Below are positions 25,992-39,375 of a DNA stretch of 64,000 nucleotides, one piece after another. Source of the stretch: Alisma plantago-aquatica (Eukaryota > Streptophyta > Magnoliopsida > Alismatales > Alismataceae); contig OY856410.1 in NCBI GenBank assembly GCA_963693085.1, positions 884,453,335-884,517,334 on the forward strand. The letters are read 5' to 3'. The translations under genes and the position numbers were made by a program. The notes below the pieces were generated by a model, which was not told the DNA's origin, made no database searches, and was given only the letters and a program-made list of their open reading frames with translations. Position 1 is the first letter of the stretch. Each line of letters begins with the position of its first letter.

Positions 25992-28900
25992 TGTGACACC
26001 CCACCATTACACAGACAACAAAGTGACACGTGAAAATGTGCAAAAACACCATAAACCACATATTATTGAAAACACGGATTAATTAAAACTGATTTTGGAT
26101 AGCATACATAACAGAACTTTTGCATCTGGATCCTGCAAAGAAACATGTTATATAATTATTACAAGCCTTGATACATGTTCACAGCTTATCGAAACCAGTT
26201 GTACTGTCAGCACCAGAGTTCATCACCTGTTTATACATACATAACGGGCCACATAAGGCCAGCAATAGGATATACAAAATTACAACAACTTGTCATCATG
26301 AAACATCATCAAACACCTCCGAGGACCTGAGAGTACAGGGATGACTCTAAGAATCTAATACAAAACCACCAAAATAGCAGCATGTCCATCTCTTTCCTTA
26401 TACTGCTCTTCCTCTTGCTCCTCGGCCGCAACCTCATGACCACCACCACGTCTAGCATGATCACCTAAAAAGGTTGTAAACTAGTGGGGTGAGACACACA
26501 GCCCCAGTGAGAAACATAACTCCCTTCCAAAACTATAAAACCTCAGACGGTTAAAGCAGATAAAGCAGATAGTTGGGAAAGACATATAATGAGAGCAGCA
26601 TACTGAGCAAGACCATTATTACCATCAATCTTACCAAGATATCCAGGAGGCATATAACCAAGTATTTCTTTATGGAACATGATTGACAAGATAAGCTTTA
26701 TAAGAACTTATCACAAAATATAAGGATCGTACACATAACTACAAGGTATAACTAGATCATCTATATAAGCGAGGCCTCAATCAATGTTTCATGTTTTGCT
26801 CTAAGAAGTATATACTATTCGGCTGGATTATGTTTTGTTATGCCCTAAGGAAGTGAGCTGTCCCTACTCAAATCCAACCTTTGGATGTGAATCCCAAAAA
26901 CCGGTGCCATACAAGGTCAATGGGAGAGCCAGACTCCATGACCAAACCTCCTTGTCGTCAGTGCACAAAAACCAAAGCAATACCGCAGTCTCATGCTTAT
27001 ATGGCCTCAGCCTTAGGGTCAGCTCTGCAAGTTACCCATACATCTAGCTCACCTTGGCACAGGTGCTAATATACTTTTAAGCCACATGCCTAATCACCAT
27101 GCTCTTGATCCATGAACGAATTCATGATCTAACTCATTGAGTCATGGGCATGTTCACCATGCTCTATATATCCCGAGTATACAACCGCAGTTGTACTCTA
27201 ATCCTCCTATTTTTGGCTAGGAGAAAACCACACATATTCAACAATATGTGCTCCAGGTAATCCCGCAGGATAAACCTATTTCACCGTCACCAAATCTAAT
27301 GATGATGGATCTATGGCCAGGGCAAACTACATAATATGTTCCACTATAATTCATTAGTATATTTTAAGTGAGTTGTTGAGGCAACCAAGTTGTAAAACAT
27401 AAACAGCATTGAGCTACATTAATGTTGTTATTACCACATCATCTTGGGATCTCAATCCCTCCTCACAGATTGCTACTGCTTCTCAAGGCATCAACATCCT
27501 GGGATCGCAATCCCCAATCACATCATCAGAGGATAACACCTCAACTAGGCACTCAACCTTTATCAGGTCCTCAGACCTATCTCATCATATTGGTGATGCA
27601 TGTTATCTCATCAACAAGGATTATAATCATTTAGTGTTATTCAAAGCACATAAACCTCATAGCTCTTACCTAGCTATGAATCCATTTAATATACCTGCAT
27701 GGTTAGTATGGACATCAAGAGAGATAACTTAAAATCACCAGACATAGTTCTTACCGATTATCATGTCATTCGGATTTGCAGATGCACATGTCATGGTTAT
27801 AAATATGTGTGTCATACTATATCAATTACATTACTGTTATCAAATCATGGGTATCCATTTATGCTCTTTACCTTATAAACATGGGCATGTATCTTATCAT
27901 CTTAAATGACATCATCTTTAAGCATCTAACATACCACTGGTTTACAAACCATTATTCATATTTCATTATCAATAGAAATGTGATTACATGATAAAGAACT
28001 ACTTCCTAGGGTTTCCGGGTTGGACATGACCCTGACCAAAGGTGCTTGCTACCCTCACTAGAAGTGTGACAGGTAGTGAAACCTTCACTATAGGTAGTAT
28101 CGGATAGGATAACTACTCTCTCCAAGGCTCTATCAACTAGGGCATCCAACCCTAAGGTGTTATGCTGCCATATTGGCCATCATCATGTCGTGCACTTATG
28201 CATAGAGGGTGACGAGAAGACCAACACCCAGGGTATCATGCAACTGGTTCAAGAACTATGTCATGCAGCCAGGTGCTAAGGGATGTGTCGGGCATCACAA
28301 CTACCCAACGACCAAGAACTCTATCACCCATCTAGGGTTAGGGTTGCATGCCGGGAAGCCCGCATCACTTCATCAGCTAAGGGTCATATCAACCAGGAGC
28401 ATGGCGCCCAAGACCAAACCCTAATGCCCAACCAGCACACCATATCATCCAAGACATCAAGTCGTCCAAGGAACCCTATCATCCATGGGCAAGGTGGCCA
28501 CTAAGGCACCATGTCGGGAAACAAGGTTAAAAGAACTTAACTCAACATATCGACCAAGACAACTCTAGAAGAGGGTATCGTGCAAGGACACAAGGATCAT
28601 ATCGGTTAAGGCACATCGTGCAAGGTCACCACAAGATCAAGAGAGCCATATCAGGCACAAAGCCAACTAAACACATCATATCGGCCAAGATGAAAACCTT
28701 AGACTAAGGGAGGTGTGTCGGGCAACACTACTACAAGGTGTATCATGCAAGGCACCAAGATCACCCCGACAAGGTCATCATCAACCTCAAGATCACCATC
28801 ATCAAAACTCAAAAAGATCAAGAGGATTGGCTCACCTCTCAACAACCAAGAGAGGGGTCTTGCACAACCTCCATCACCAATCGAGAAACATGATGGATCA

Positions 28901-30116
28901 TCTCCATATCGGCCAAGGTCTCAACCACTACTAGGTCATCACTCAACCAAGGCTCACCTCTCAAATCCATGGTGAGAGAAGAGTGTTGCCCAAGCAACTA
29001 GAGTATATAATCACCTCTCAACAACCAAGTGAGAGGGGTGTTTCCTATATCACTAGAGCCGAATTCACTTCTCAAGACCAAAGGAGAGAAAGGGGTATTG
29101 CCCCAAAGAAAACCCTACTCCATAGGTTCGTCCAACAAGGTTAAAGCACATACAACACATCCATTATAGAAACAAGATCATAAATCAAGATAAAAGGTGC
29201 AAACTAGAGCAAGAAACATATCTAACAACATGCATGGCCGATCATGATCATATGTAAACATGCAACATAAAAGAAGGTAGTATAGTTAGGGTTAGAAGTT
29301 ATGTAACCGGCCTTAAGCAAGCTCCTCAAGCTCCAAAGCTCCAAGATTTAAGCTCAAGCACCACCACAAGAGGAAGAAGGAGACTCCAAGGAGAAGGATC
29401 AGCCACCAAGCTTAGCTCCTCCAAGAGTATCGACCACCAAGGTTGTAAAGGAGAGGTGCCGTTCACCAAGGAAGAGGGGAAACTAAGGAACTAAAGGGAT
29501 CCTTAGCAAGAGAAAGGAGATACATATATAGAGGAGGGTGGACGAGAAAACAAGGCAATGTGTCGCCCACCTAGGGACACTTGTCCAAGGGAAATGCCAC
29601 CATCTCATCCTACCTCATACACATGTCCAAGGCAATTGCCACATGCAAGCATCATGCACCAAGTGTCCACTAGAGTGGTGAAACAAACGAAGCTAGGAGT
29701 CAAAGATGGTCCATGGCCAACACACCTCACTCCCTTGCCCAACACAACACCATGGGCAACACACCCATGGCCGACACCAAGCTCTCTTGCCCGATACAGG
29801 GTCCAACAAGGCAGAGCAAGGCCCAAACAAGGAGAAACAAATCCCAACAAAGCTCAACAAAGACCAATGCAACTCAAGAAACGAGTCCAATCTTTCCTCT
29901 CAACTCTAGAGGAAGTAAGGAGAGAGAGAACCATCTCTTAAGGTAACAAACTTGCTCATCAACCCTAGTCTTAGGTAATTTGCAAGTAGCACCTCCAAAT
30001 CTCAACAAAGCACAAACAAAACCTAATCACCACTAAAGGTGATTAGCAAGAAACGAAACACCAAGGTTAGGCAAAGCAAATAGGATAAGCCCAAAATAGA
30101 GGTTAGGGTCCTTACA
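25992..30116 (-). repeat. Gypsy right LTR (5' LTR), 4125 bp
   Basis: Aligns from end to end with 17019-21156, with substitutions and small indels throughout. Starts TGTGACACCCCACCATT and ends GGTCCTTACA. It carries the same TRTCGNSCAAG repeats at about 28090-28750. Confidence 0.92.
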
Positions 30117-30376
30117 GAACTGAGCTGAGCTGGGCGGGACCGGGCCGGGCGGGCGAGCGAGAGAACGAACGCACGTGTGCGTGTGTGTGTGTGTTTATTT
30201 TATTTAGAGAGATACACAAGACAAGCCAAACAACCTTAAATTCTCATACCCTTGAGAGGTCCTGACCTCCAGGGGACCATAACCACATATAAGGAGTTGT
30301 GTGGTTTCTACTGCAAGCAATATGGGATAAAAGACTTGGTTGTAGAAAATTGAATTCTGGAACAGAGAATACAATA
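30117..30376 (-). repeat. Copia-1 right LTR, second part
   Basis: Resumes the split LTR with GAACTGAGCTGAG and a (GT)n run near 30173-30194. It ends GAATACAATA, where the last C of the expected CA end has changed to T. It matches about 11320-11574 of the left LTR. Confidence 0.92.
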
Positions 30377-32884
30377 GGTGCAAGGAACCTGGTGGACAAA
30401 TTGTAGAGTTAGAAGTGATGGTCTGAGAAACTAAGATAGGTGGCGACATGCTTGGAAAGACTATAGGTCTTGGTGCCATTATATAGTGCCTTGTCATCGG
30501 GTATCTGGTTGGTTTAATATGTGCGAGGAAGGGGATGCTAGGGTTCGTGTTGAGGGGAACCGGGTTTCTATTTTCCTATAAAGACTGGTTGGAGTCGAGG
30601 GTTCGCAGGGTTGTGGAGGTTTGAGATAGTCAGATGATTGGTTGACCGTGATATCAAATTCCATTTTAATTCATTTTCTTTATTTTGATCATTAATTCCC
30701 TTTACTTCAAGTTTTTATAACTCTTAAGTTATAAGCCTATTGACCCAAAATTTTAACCACACCTTTTACTCCCATTACTCTAAATCCTAAAGATACTGAC
30801 TCCCATATTTATGATTATGAGGTTACTATGAAATATACTATCTTAATTAATATAATTATAATTATATAATTGTATTCATGTGTAAAATCAATGCCAAGAG
30901 CACATAATGGACTTAATTATGGTGCTATGTAAGTCAAATTATGGTTTCCACTTAATCATCTGATCTTAAAACTTAATCAAACATGGAATTACTATTTTAA
31001 AGAAATATTAGAGATATATTATAGTTAATATAGGTTACGGGCCTTATGATTTTGGAGTAACACTTTTATGCTTAGAAATCACATTTGGTGCATGATTTTT
31101 CCTTAAGTGTAATTCTTTCATATATAACAATCTAATTATGTTCTTACAAGTGATGATAATCACATAATGGAAAATTAACATGGAAGTTTGATATTATCCT
31201 CAAGTTTTTATAGACTAAAATGTGAAATTGTTCCCTAAGGGGTACTTTTGATATACGTGATGAGAGGTTTTTATCTTTTGAAGTTTCTCAAGACTTAAGT
31301 TATATACTTCAGACCTAATCTATGAACTGTTGTTGTCACAAAACTAGTTATTACCCTAGATCCACACTCCTAATGGTTACACAACCAAAGGTGAGTGGAC
31401 CTGGGCATCCGTCCCTAGAATGGATAAAAAAACATATGCATGAATAAAACCACAACCAATAAGATAGAGAACTAAGGTATGAACAACACAACATAAAAGG
31501 AACTAAACTAGTATTAGACATTAAGATCTTAGATCCTTAATACAACCCATTTAAATTCCATTTGTATGTCAATAGATGTGATTATAGAAGGAGCAACATA
31601 TTATCATATAAGAGAAGAAGAAATGATAATTTGAGTGTTTTCATATTTACTTGTGACCTAAAATCATAAAATAGGTACAAGTCACTAATATTGTGCTGAG
31701 TATGATATAAATACAAAAACTCACAGGTTTAAGAGAACATATATGCTTAAAAAACTTACTATAATAGAAAAAACAATGAAGCAACATTAAAGACTTTCTT
31801 ACTAGTGACCAAAAGTGTTTTAGACGCATTTCCATTATACTAAACAAAATTTTATGGACGTTTGACATGTTTCCCAAAGTAAGGGTCCATAAGGTGCATT
31901 TGAGGTTGAGAGCCTAAATGTAGCCCTATTTCTACATGAGGGACCACAAGACCATGGTCAACGATCTAATTCTATTTCAAAATACCTTGTACCCTTACCT
32001 CGAGAATTTAGGTAGGTGCAAAAGGTTTATATAATGTACAAGATCACTTGTGTTCAATGTCTATTACACATTTCAAGCAAAATGAACATACTAGTCATAT
32101 GGAAAAAGTATCTCAAACAAATATGTAAAGGCAATCAGTTTAAGCATACATACATACAAGCAAGTTCAATACCACTAATCTAGCCAATAGGAAGATAAAG
32201 CGTACCTTTATCAGATCACAAGACTTAGATACTTGATTTAGAAAACCACATACATAGCAAGCTTGAGTGGATATTGATAATTAAATTATCCACGTGATCA
32301 TGATATTACAAGAAAACATGATTTAAGAATATCAACAAGATTTTGGTCTCACTGATTATAATCATGGTGGTTAGATGTGAATCTTAGGTTTGGGTATCAC
32401 ATCTTAAATGTAGGTTTCAACATCTTGTCTAGTCATGGAATTTATTTATCAAGTTAGCTCATATGCCATAGATCCATCTAGAACCTAGGATGGCACATGA
32501 CAACTATGATTAGGGGTCATAATATTACAGGTGCATAATCTTAAAAGGGAAAACATTGGGTTCTGGCAAGATTAAGAAACATAAGTATCAACATTGTCAT
32601 ACTAGTAATTTTGAGTTATTATCATGAAAGATTGACATCGTTAGAGTATGGATAGGGTCTAATTGAGTTAGGTGACATAAAATCATCAACGTACTAATTT
32701 GATATCATAATATAACATGGATGTTCACCAAGAATGAATTCACATAAGATTAAAGAATTAGTTATTAACATTCATACTAGGATCACATCAAGTCAATATT
32801 AGGTTACTTAGTCACATAAGTGCACAAGAATGATCAACATAGAACTTAAAGGTACAAGGCATGCATGTTATTGATTCATAGCTC
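30377..32884. other. Unclassified DNA, AT-rich from 30660
   Basis: The first 280 bp continue the GC-richer host sequence seen at 10250-10396. From about 30660 the DNA becomes AT-rich. It contains no recognised coding domain, LTR terminus or repeat array. It may hide a decayed element, because copia-2 starts abruptly at its right edge. Confidence 0.4.
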
Positions 32885-32889
32885 GTGGT

Positions 32890-35800
32890 ATCATACCACA
32901 GTGGACTCCACTTGGAACATCACAACATAATGGTGTATCAGAAAGAAGGAATCACACATTGTTGGATATGGTACAACCAATGATGAGTTTAGCTGATCTT
33001 TTGACTACCTTATGGGTTTATTCTCTTGAAACTACCATGTTTACACAAAACTGAGTACCATCAAAATCGATTTAAAAGACACCATATGAGATATGGTATG
33101 GGAATTGTCCCATTGTGTCTTTTATGAGTATTTGGGGTTGTGAAGCTTATGTAAGGAAAATGTTTCCTGAAAAGCTTAACCCTAAATTTGATAAACGTTA
33201 TTTGTTGGATATCCTAAGCAGGCCAAAGGATATTAATTTTATTCCCTATCTGAGAACAAAGTGCTTGTTTCCAAAGATGTTGCCTTCCTAACAAATGACT
33301 TTATTTCCAAAGAAAATAGTGGGAGGGAAGTAGAACTCAAAGAGGTTCAAGACCAACAAGAAAAAATTGAACGAATAGATGCACAAGGGGATCAAAGAGA
33401 ATCACAAAATGTTATAGAATCTCAAATTCCTCAAGTAACACAGGTACCTTATAGATCTAGTAGGAAACACCTTAAACCTAAAAGATTTTGATATCTTATG
33501 ACCTAGGAAGGTAGTCAGTTGGCCATAGATGATAACACAAAAACCTATCTAGAAGCTACTAAGGAACCAAAGTCTGATAAATGGCTTGATGCCATGAGAT
33601 CTAAGAAGAAATCCATGTATGCCAACAAGGTATGGACTTTGATGGATCCACCTGAAGGCGTAAAACCCATAGGGTGCAAGTGAGCCTTCAAGAAGAAGAC
33701 TGACATGGATAGTAAAGTACAAACCTATAAGATAAAATTGGTTGCAAATGGTTTCAAACAAGTTCAAGGTGTTGACTATGGAAAAACTTTTTCTCCAGTT
33801 GCCATGGTTAAGTCCATCAGGGTCATGCTTGCTATTGCAACTTATCACAACTATGAGATATGGCAGATGAATGTTAAAACAACATTCATTAACATGAATC
33901 TTCTCAAGGATGTGTACATGAAACAACCTGAGGGTAATATAAATCTAAAAGGATGCAAATGAAGTTCGTAAGCTACAAAGGTTAATATATGGGTTGAAGC
34001 AAGTATCTCGGAGTTGGAATCTTCATTTTGACGAGACAATCAAAGAGTTTGGCTTTACTCAAAATGAAGATGAACCTTGTGCATACAAGAAGGTAAGTGA
34101 GAGAATGATTATGTTCCTCATATTGTATGTGGATGGCATATTATTTATGAGGAATGGCATACCTACTTTACAAAATGTAAAGATATGTCTAGGAAATATA
34201 TTTTTCTATGAAAGACCTGGGAGAAGTATCCTACATCTTGGGTATATAGATCTATAGAGATAGATCTAGAAGGCTTATTGGACTTAGTCAGAGCACATAT
34301 ATTGACGAACTATTGAGGAGGTTCAACATGGAGAGCTCCGAGAAAGGAAACCTACCCATGTGTCATGGGGTTACCATATCTAAATCTCAATGTCCCAGTT
34401 CTTGTGAAGAAAGGGAGTGCATGGGTAAGATTGTGTAAGCAATTGGATCTATCATGTAAGAAATGTTGTGTACCCGTCACAATGTCTCATATTCCTTGAG
34501 CATGATGAGAAGATATCAGTCAAATCTAGGTGATGATCACTAGACAGCCATGAAGAACATCCTTAAGTACTTAAGAAGAACTAAGGATCAGTTTCTGGTC
34601 TATGATGAAGAGGAAGACTTTGTGGTAAAGTGTTACACCATTGTAAGCTTCCAAACAAAAAAATATGATTATAGATCGCAATCTAGATTTGTATTTTGCC
34701 TCAACAACAAAGTTGTAAGTTGGAATATTTCCATTCAAGAGATAGTTTCCTATTATACATCAAAGGGCAAGTATATTTGTGGCAACACATCCCACTATCA
34801 CACAGACAACGAGGTGTTACACGAAAATGTGCGGAGAACACCATAAACCACTAATTACCAAAAACACGAGTTAATTAAAATCGATTGCAGAACGTAGATA
34901 AACTGAGAAATAATTACATTTAGGTCCTCATCCTACAAGGAAAACAGGTTATATAAACATGTACAAGATCTTGACACGTGTCCACATCTTAGGGGATCAG
35001 CTGTCTAGCCATCACATGAGTTCATCACCTATTTATATGTACATAACGGCCCACATCTGGCTAGCAGCAGGATATACAAAGGATCAATAGTTATACATCG
35101 TGAAACAATGTCAAAACGGCTCCAAGGACCTGAGAGTACAGGGATGACTCTAAGACTCTACTACAAACAACCAAAACAGCATCATGCCCATCTCTTGCCT
35201 TCTACTGCTCTTCTTGCTGCTCGGACACAACTCTGTGACCACCACCATGTCTAGCTCGAATACCTAAAAAGGTTATAAACTAGCGGGGTGAGACAAACAG
35301 TCCCAACGAGAAACATAACTCCCCGTCGAAACCATAAAACCATAGAAGGATGAAAGAAAAAGCAGTAGATGATTGATAGAAGATGTAATAAGAGCAGTCT
35401 ATATAGCAAGGTTATTCATACCATGAGGCTTACCAGATGTACGGAAGGCATATAACCCAATATCTCTTTATGGAACATGATTAACAAGATAAGATTTATA
35501 AGATCTTACCACATAACATAAGGAACGTATAAGTAACTGCAAGTATAACAAGATTAACTACACAAGCAAGGCTTCAATCAATGTTTTGTATTTTGCCTTA
35601 AGCAATACATTCTATTCGGTTGGATTACATATTATTATTCCCTGAGGAAGTGAGCCGTACCGCTCAAATCCAACTGACGGCTGCAAAACCCGGAGTCGGT
35701 GCCATACAAGGTCAATGGAAGAGCCGGACTCCACGACCTCCCACCTCGTGGTCAGTGTACGAGTACAACACAAGTAGGACCGCGGTCTCATGCTTAAGTG

Positions 35801-38800
35801 GCCTTAGCCACAGGGTCAGCTCCCGCAGGCTACCCTCTGCCTAGCCCGCCTCGGTACAGGTCTCGGCGCTAGTGAAACTGATCCACGGGCCTGTTCACCG
35901 TGCTCTGAGCCATGAACACATTCATGCTCCCATATCACATATCCTGAGTCATGGGCCTGTTCACCATGCTCTATGCATATCCCGAGTCTGCAACCGTAGA
36001 TGCACTCGAATCCTCACTATTTTAGGCTAGGAAAAACCTCGCATATCCAACAATATGCGCTCTGGGTTAACCCACAGGAGAACTCGTTTCACCATCACCA
36101 ACTCCTGACGATGATGGATCTATGGCTAGGGCAAACTACATGATATGTTCCACTATGATTAGTTAGTATATTTTAAGTGGATTGTTGAGGCAACCAATTT
36201 GTAACACATGCATAACATAAAAAATACATTATTATTGCCACCATCATGCTATTCCGAGATCTCAATCCCCCATCACAAGAAACCACTGCCTCAACAGGCA
36301 TTCTCATCACTTGGGATATCAATCCCAGATCATGATCAGAGGATAACACCTCAACTGGGCACTTTAGCCAAACTCAGGTCCTCAGACCAAAGCACATCAT
36401 GAATGTTATCTCATCATCAAGAGTAACCATCAAAGAAGTGTTACTCAAACATATATATACCTCATAGCCCTTTACCTGGCTATGCATCTGTATGAAACAC
36501 CTGCATGGTTACTATGCACAATCATCATGGATTGACAGAAGAATCATATTATTCAATATAGGGTGACATTTATCATTCATGCCTCAACCTGTGATCATAA
36601 GCATAGGTCATATCATTACGCAAAGCATCCTATATGCTTACCATTTATTCAGCATTATACATATCATCCCAAATGATCATAACCACATGTAATATCATGT
36701 CAAGTTACATAGATGAGCTCTACTGTGATGATTACCATCAAGCATATCAAGGGTTACTATCATAAACCAAATGTGATAGCAAGAATAAGATCTAACATAT
36801 CGGTAGAAGGGACAAGACCCTCACCAGAAGCGCCCACTACCCTCACCAGGAGTGTGACGGGTAGGGCACCCTCACTAGAGATGGCATCGGGTAGGGTATT
36901 CTCCCATATCACCCAACACACAAACCACACAACGGTCATGCAACCAGCCATATATCGGCAAAACACTAAACAATGGTGTTGACTATCATCTCAAGATGCA
37001 AAGGCAACCCTAGGTGACGTGCATCTATGTGTATCATGCAGCATGTGTCGTGCAACCACATGTATCGGGAAACCAAGGCGTGCATCTCAGCCAAAGAGGC
37101 ATATTGTGCAATGGCGCGTCGTGTATAGGTGTATAACGTGCACAAGATGTATCGGGCAGCACCACTCGACAAGGCATAACGCCCAAGGGTGTAACTCATC
37201 CTGTCGTTAACCATCCTACCCATGATATATCGGCCGACACAAGGCAAAGACTGAGGTGAGACACCCGATACAGGGCCACGCCCACAACGCCCAAGGGGAT
37301 AACAGCACCAAGCAACCAACAGAGCTAGGCGTGTCGGGCTGGATACACAACCAGGTGTGACGCCCGACACACAAGGGTAACGGCCAACGTTCTACTCATC
37401 TAGGTATAACGGCCAGGGCACAACCTCAAATGACATCAAGGAAAGCATGTCGTCCAGCTAGCTAACCACATCTATTGGCCGACACACAAAGCCAGGGCCA
37501 AGGGGTGACGCCCACCATAGAACCAGCTAACAAGCTTCCACAACATCAGGGTATAATGAGGTTAAGTGTGTCGGGCAGGGTACTTATCATGGTGTGACGC
37601 CCGACACAACAAGGCAGGAACCAGGTGTGTGATGCCCGACACAACACCACAACATCATGTCGACAAAGGCTCTAAGCCAAAGAGGGATATTGGGCAGCAT
37701 CACCAATAACCCCATATCCGGCAAAGAAATGCAACCCAACAAGGTCGCCACCAACCTCAAGCACAAAGGGCACCAAAACCCTAATGGATCAGGAAGATGG
37801 CTCACCTCTCAACAACCAAGAGAGAGGGGTCTTGCCTAGCTTCTTATCACCAACCGGGCAATACAAGGATCAACCCTATCAAAGGTCTACAACCACTACA
37901 AAGCTCACCTCTCAAATCCATGGTGAGAGAAGGGTGTTGCTCAAGCAACTAGAGTACAAGCTCGCCTCTAACCTCAAATGAGAGAGGAGTATTTCTCATA
38001 TTACTAATGTTTAAGCTCACTTCTCAAGACCAAGGAGGGAGAGGGGTGTTGCTCAACAAGAAACCCTAGAACAAGGTTCATCCAACAAGAAGCAACTAAG
38101 AACCCAAACTAGCAACATACATAACCGAACTGATCATAAGAAGCATAAAAGAAGGTAGTGTAGTTAGGGTTAGGAGTTATGTAACCCCCCTCAAGCAAGC
38201 TCCAAGATCCTAGCTCCAAGCTCCAAGAACCACCACAAAGAAGAGAGCAAGGCACTCTAGGGTTCGACCACCACTAGAGGAAGAAGGAGACTCCAAGGCA
38301 AGGATCGGACACCAAGCTTGCAAAGGAAGGGGGTGTCGTGCACCAAGGATGAGGGAGACTAAGGAACTAAAGGGCTCTTTAGCAAGAGAAAGGGGACACA
38401 TATATAAGAGAGGATGGAGGAGAAACCAAGGTAAGACAAGGCAAGGTGTCGCCCACCTAGGGACACTTGTCCATGAGCAAAGCCACCAGTCTAACATGCC
38501 CTAAACACATGTCCAAGGCCCTTTCCACATGCAAGCATCAAGCTCCAAGTGTCCACTAGTGGTGACACAAACGAGGTCAAAGAAGGTCAAAGGGTCCATG
38601 GGCGACACACACACCCACACCAAGGACGACACACCACAGGATGACACACCATAGGCCGACACACCTAGGTCAACACAAGGCACTCCTGTCCGACACAAGG
38701 CTCACTTGCCCGACACAAAGGTCCAAAAAGGCAAAGGCAAGGCACAACAAGGCCCAACAAGCTCAACCAAGCCCAAGGCAGCTCAAGCAATGAGCCCAAC

Positions 38801-39345
38801 TCTTCCTCTCAACACTAGAGGAAGCAAAGAGAGGGAGAAACACCTCACAAGGTGACAAAATTGCCCACAAACCCTAGACTTGGGTTAATTGCAAGTGGCA
38901 CCTCCAGCTCTCAACAAAGCACCAAACAAACCCTAATCACCACTAAAGGTTATTAGCAAGCAACTAACCACCAGGGTTAAGCAAAGCAAACAGGATAAAC
39001 CCTAAACGGAGGTCAGGGTCCTTACAATATTGCTTCCTCAAATGTAGCAAAGGAGGTTGTTTGGATCAAGAAGTTCATCTTTGAACTTGGGGTAGTTTCA
39101 GGAATGAACAACAAAGTTGAGCTATATTGTGACAACAGTGGAGTTATTGCACAATATAAGGAACCCAAATTGCATCAGTGTTTCAAGCATATACAAAGGC
39201 ATTTCCATCTCATATGAGAGATTGTACAATGAGGATATGTGATGATTTGTAGAGTACCAACTGAGAATAATATTGTTGACCCCTTGACAAAGACACTATT
39301 GTAGCAAAAACAAGATGGTTGTGTTAGATCACTGGGAATAAGATT
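32890..39345 (+). pseudogene. pol: Copia-2 pol remnant (integrase to RNase H), split by a solo LTR
   Basis: Plus-strand copia pol starts abruptly in the integrase C-terminal half (HNGVSERRNHTLLDMV near 32940, then IWGCEAYV). After frame changes it continues at 33261-33491 with NDFISKENSGREVELKEVQ. Reverse transcriptase spans about 33560-34260 (KLVANGFKQVQGVDYGKTFSPVAM, IWQMNVKTTF, LIYGLKQVSRSW). The catalytic YVDD is read as YVDG at about 34127, which would inactivate it. RNase H begins at 34550 (MKNILKYLRRTKDQF). It is cut by the solo LTR at 34778 and resumes at 39032 (NVAKEVVWIKKF, CDNSGVIAQ, NNIVDPLTKTLL). Gag, protease and the 5' LTR are missing, so the copy is 5'-truncated or interrupted upstream. 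Confidence 0.88.
34778..39026 (-). mobile_element. Solo LTR related to the Tekay-type gypsy element
   Basis: A 4249-bp sequence alignable with the gypsy LTRs at 17019-21156 and 25992-30116. It shares GAGTTAATTAAAAT, TAAGTGGATTGTTGAGGCAACCAA-like blocks, CTCACCTCTCAACAACCAAG and the GGTCCTTACA end. An exact 5-bp duplication ATATT flanks it (34773-34777 and 39027-39031). No internal gypsy region lies nearby, which is the signature of LTR-LTR recombination. Its start reads TGTGGCAACACATCCC rather than TGTGACACCCC. It is more diverged than the LTR pair of the full element, so it belongs to an older copy or another subfamily. It interrupts the copia-2 RNase H. Confidence 0.9.
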
Positions 39346-39375
39346 CATGGGTGATTGGGTCTAAGTTCAAGTGGG

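Larger units (their letters stand above)
17019..30116 (-). mobile_element. Ty3/gypsy chromovirus (Tekay-type) inserted in copia-1 LTR
   Basis: The element has LTRs of about 4.1 kb (17019-21156 and 25992-30116) with TGTGACACCCC and CCTTACA ends. Its internal region is about 4.8 kb, on the minus strand. The target duplication is GAACC on the left and GAACT on the right, one mismatch in five. A primer-binding site for initiator tRNA-Met lies beside the right LTR. Gag, protease, reverse transcriptase, RNase H, integrase and a C-terminal chromodomain-like segment occur in gypsy order. The TGTGACACC terminus, tRNA-Met primer, long LTRs and C-terminal chromodomain together suggest the Tekay (Del) clade. 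All coding regions are broken, so the element is dead. Confidence 0.9.
10397..30376 (-). mobile_element. Ty1/copia LTR retrotransposon (copia-1), interrupted by a gypsy insertion
   Basis: Two LTRs starting TGTTGGAAAATAGTGG (10397 and 16095) and ending GAATACAAYA (11574 and 30376) bracket a minus-strand gag-pol region. The exact 5-bp duplication GGTGC flanks the whole unit (10392-10396 and 30377-30381). A purine tract AGGGGAA, read on the minus strand, abuts the left LTR at 11575-11581 as a polypurine tract. The right (5') LTR is split at 17018/30117 by a Tekay-type gypsy element. Leaving out the insertion and one target copy, that LTR is about 1179 bp against 1178 bp for the left LTR. I could not identify a clear primer-binding site next to 16095. 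Confidence 0.92.

Noticed and set aside
17019..39026. Reading the three 4-kb LTR-like blocks as a satellite or segmental duplication
   Set aside because: TG...CA ends, target duplications, a primer site and the internal gypsy genes identify them as an LTR pair plus a solo LTR.
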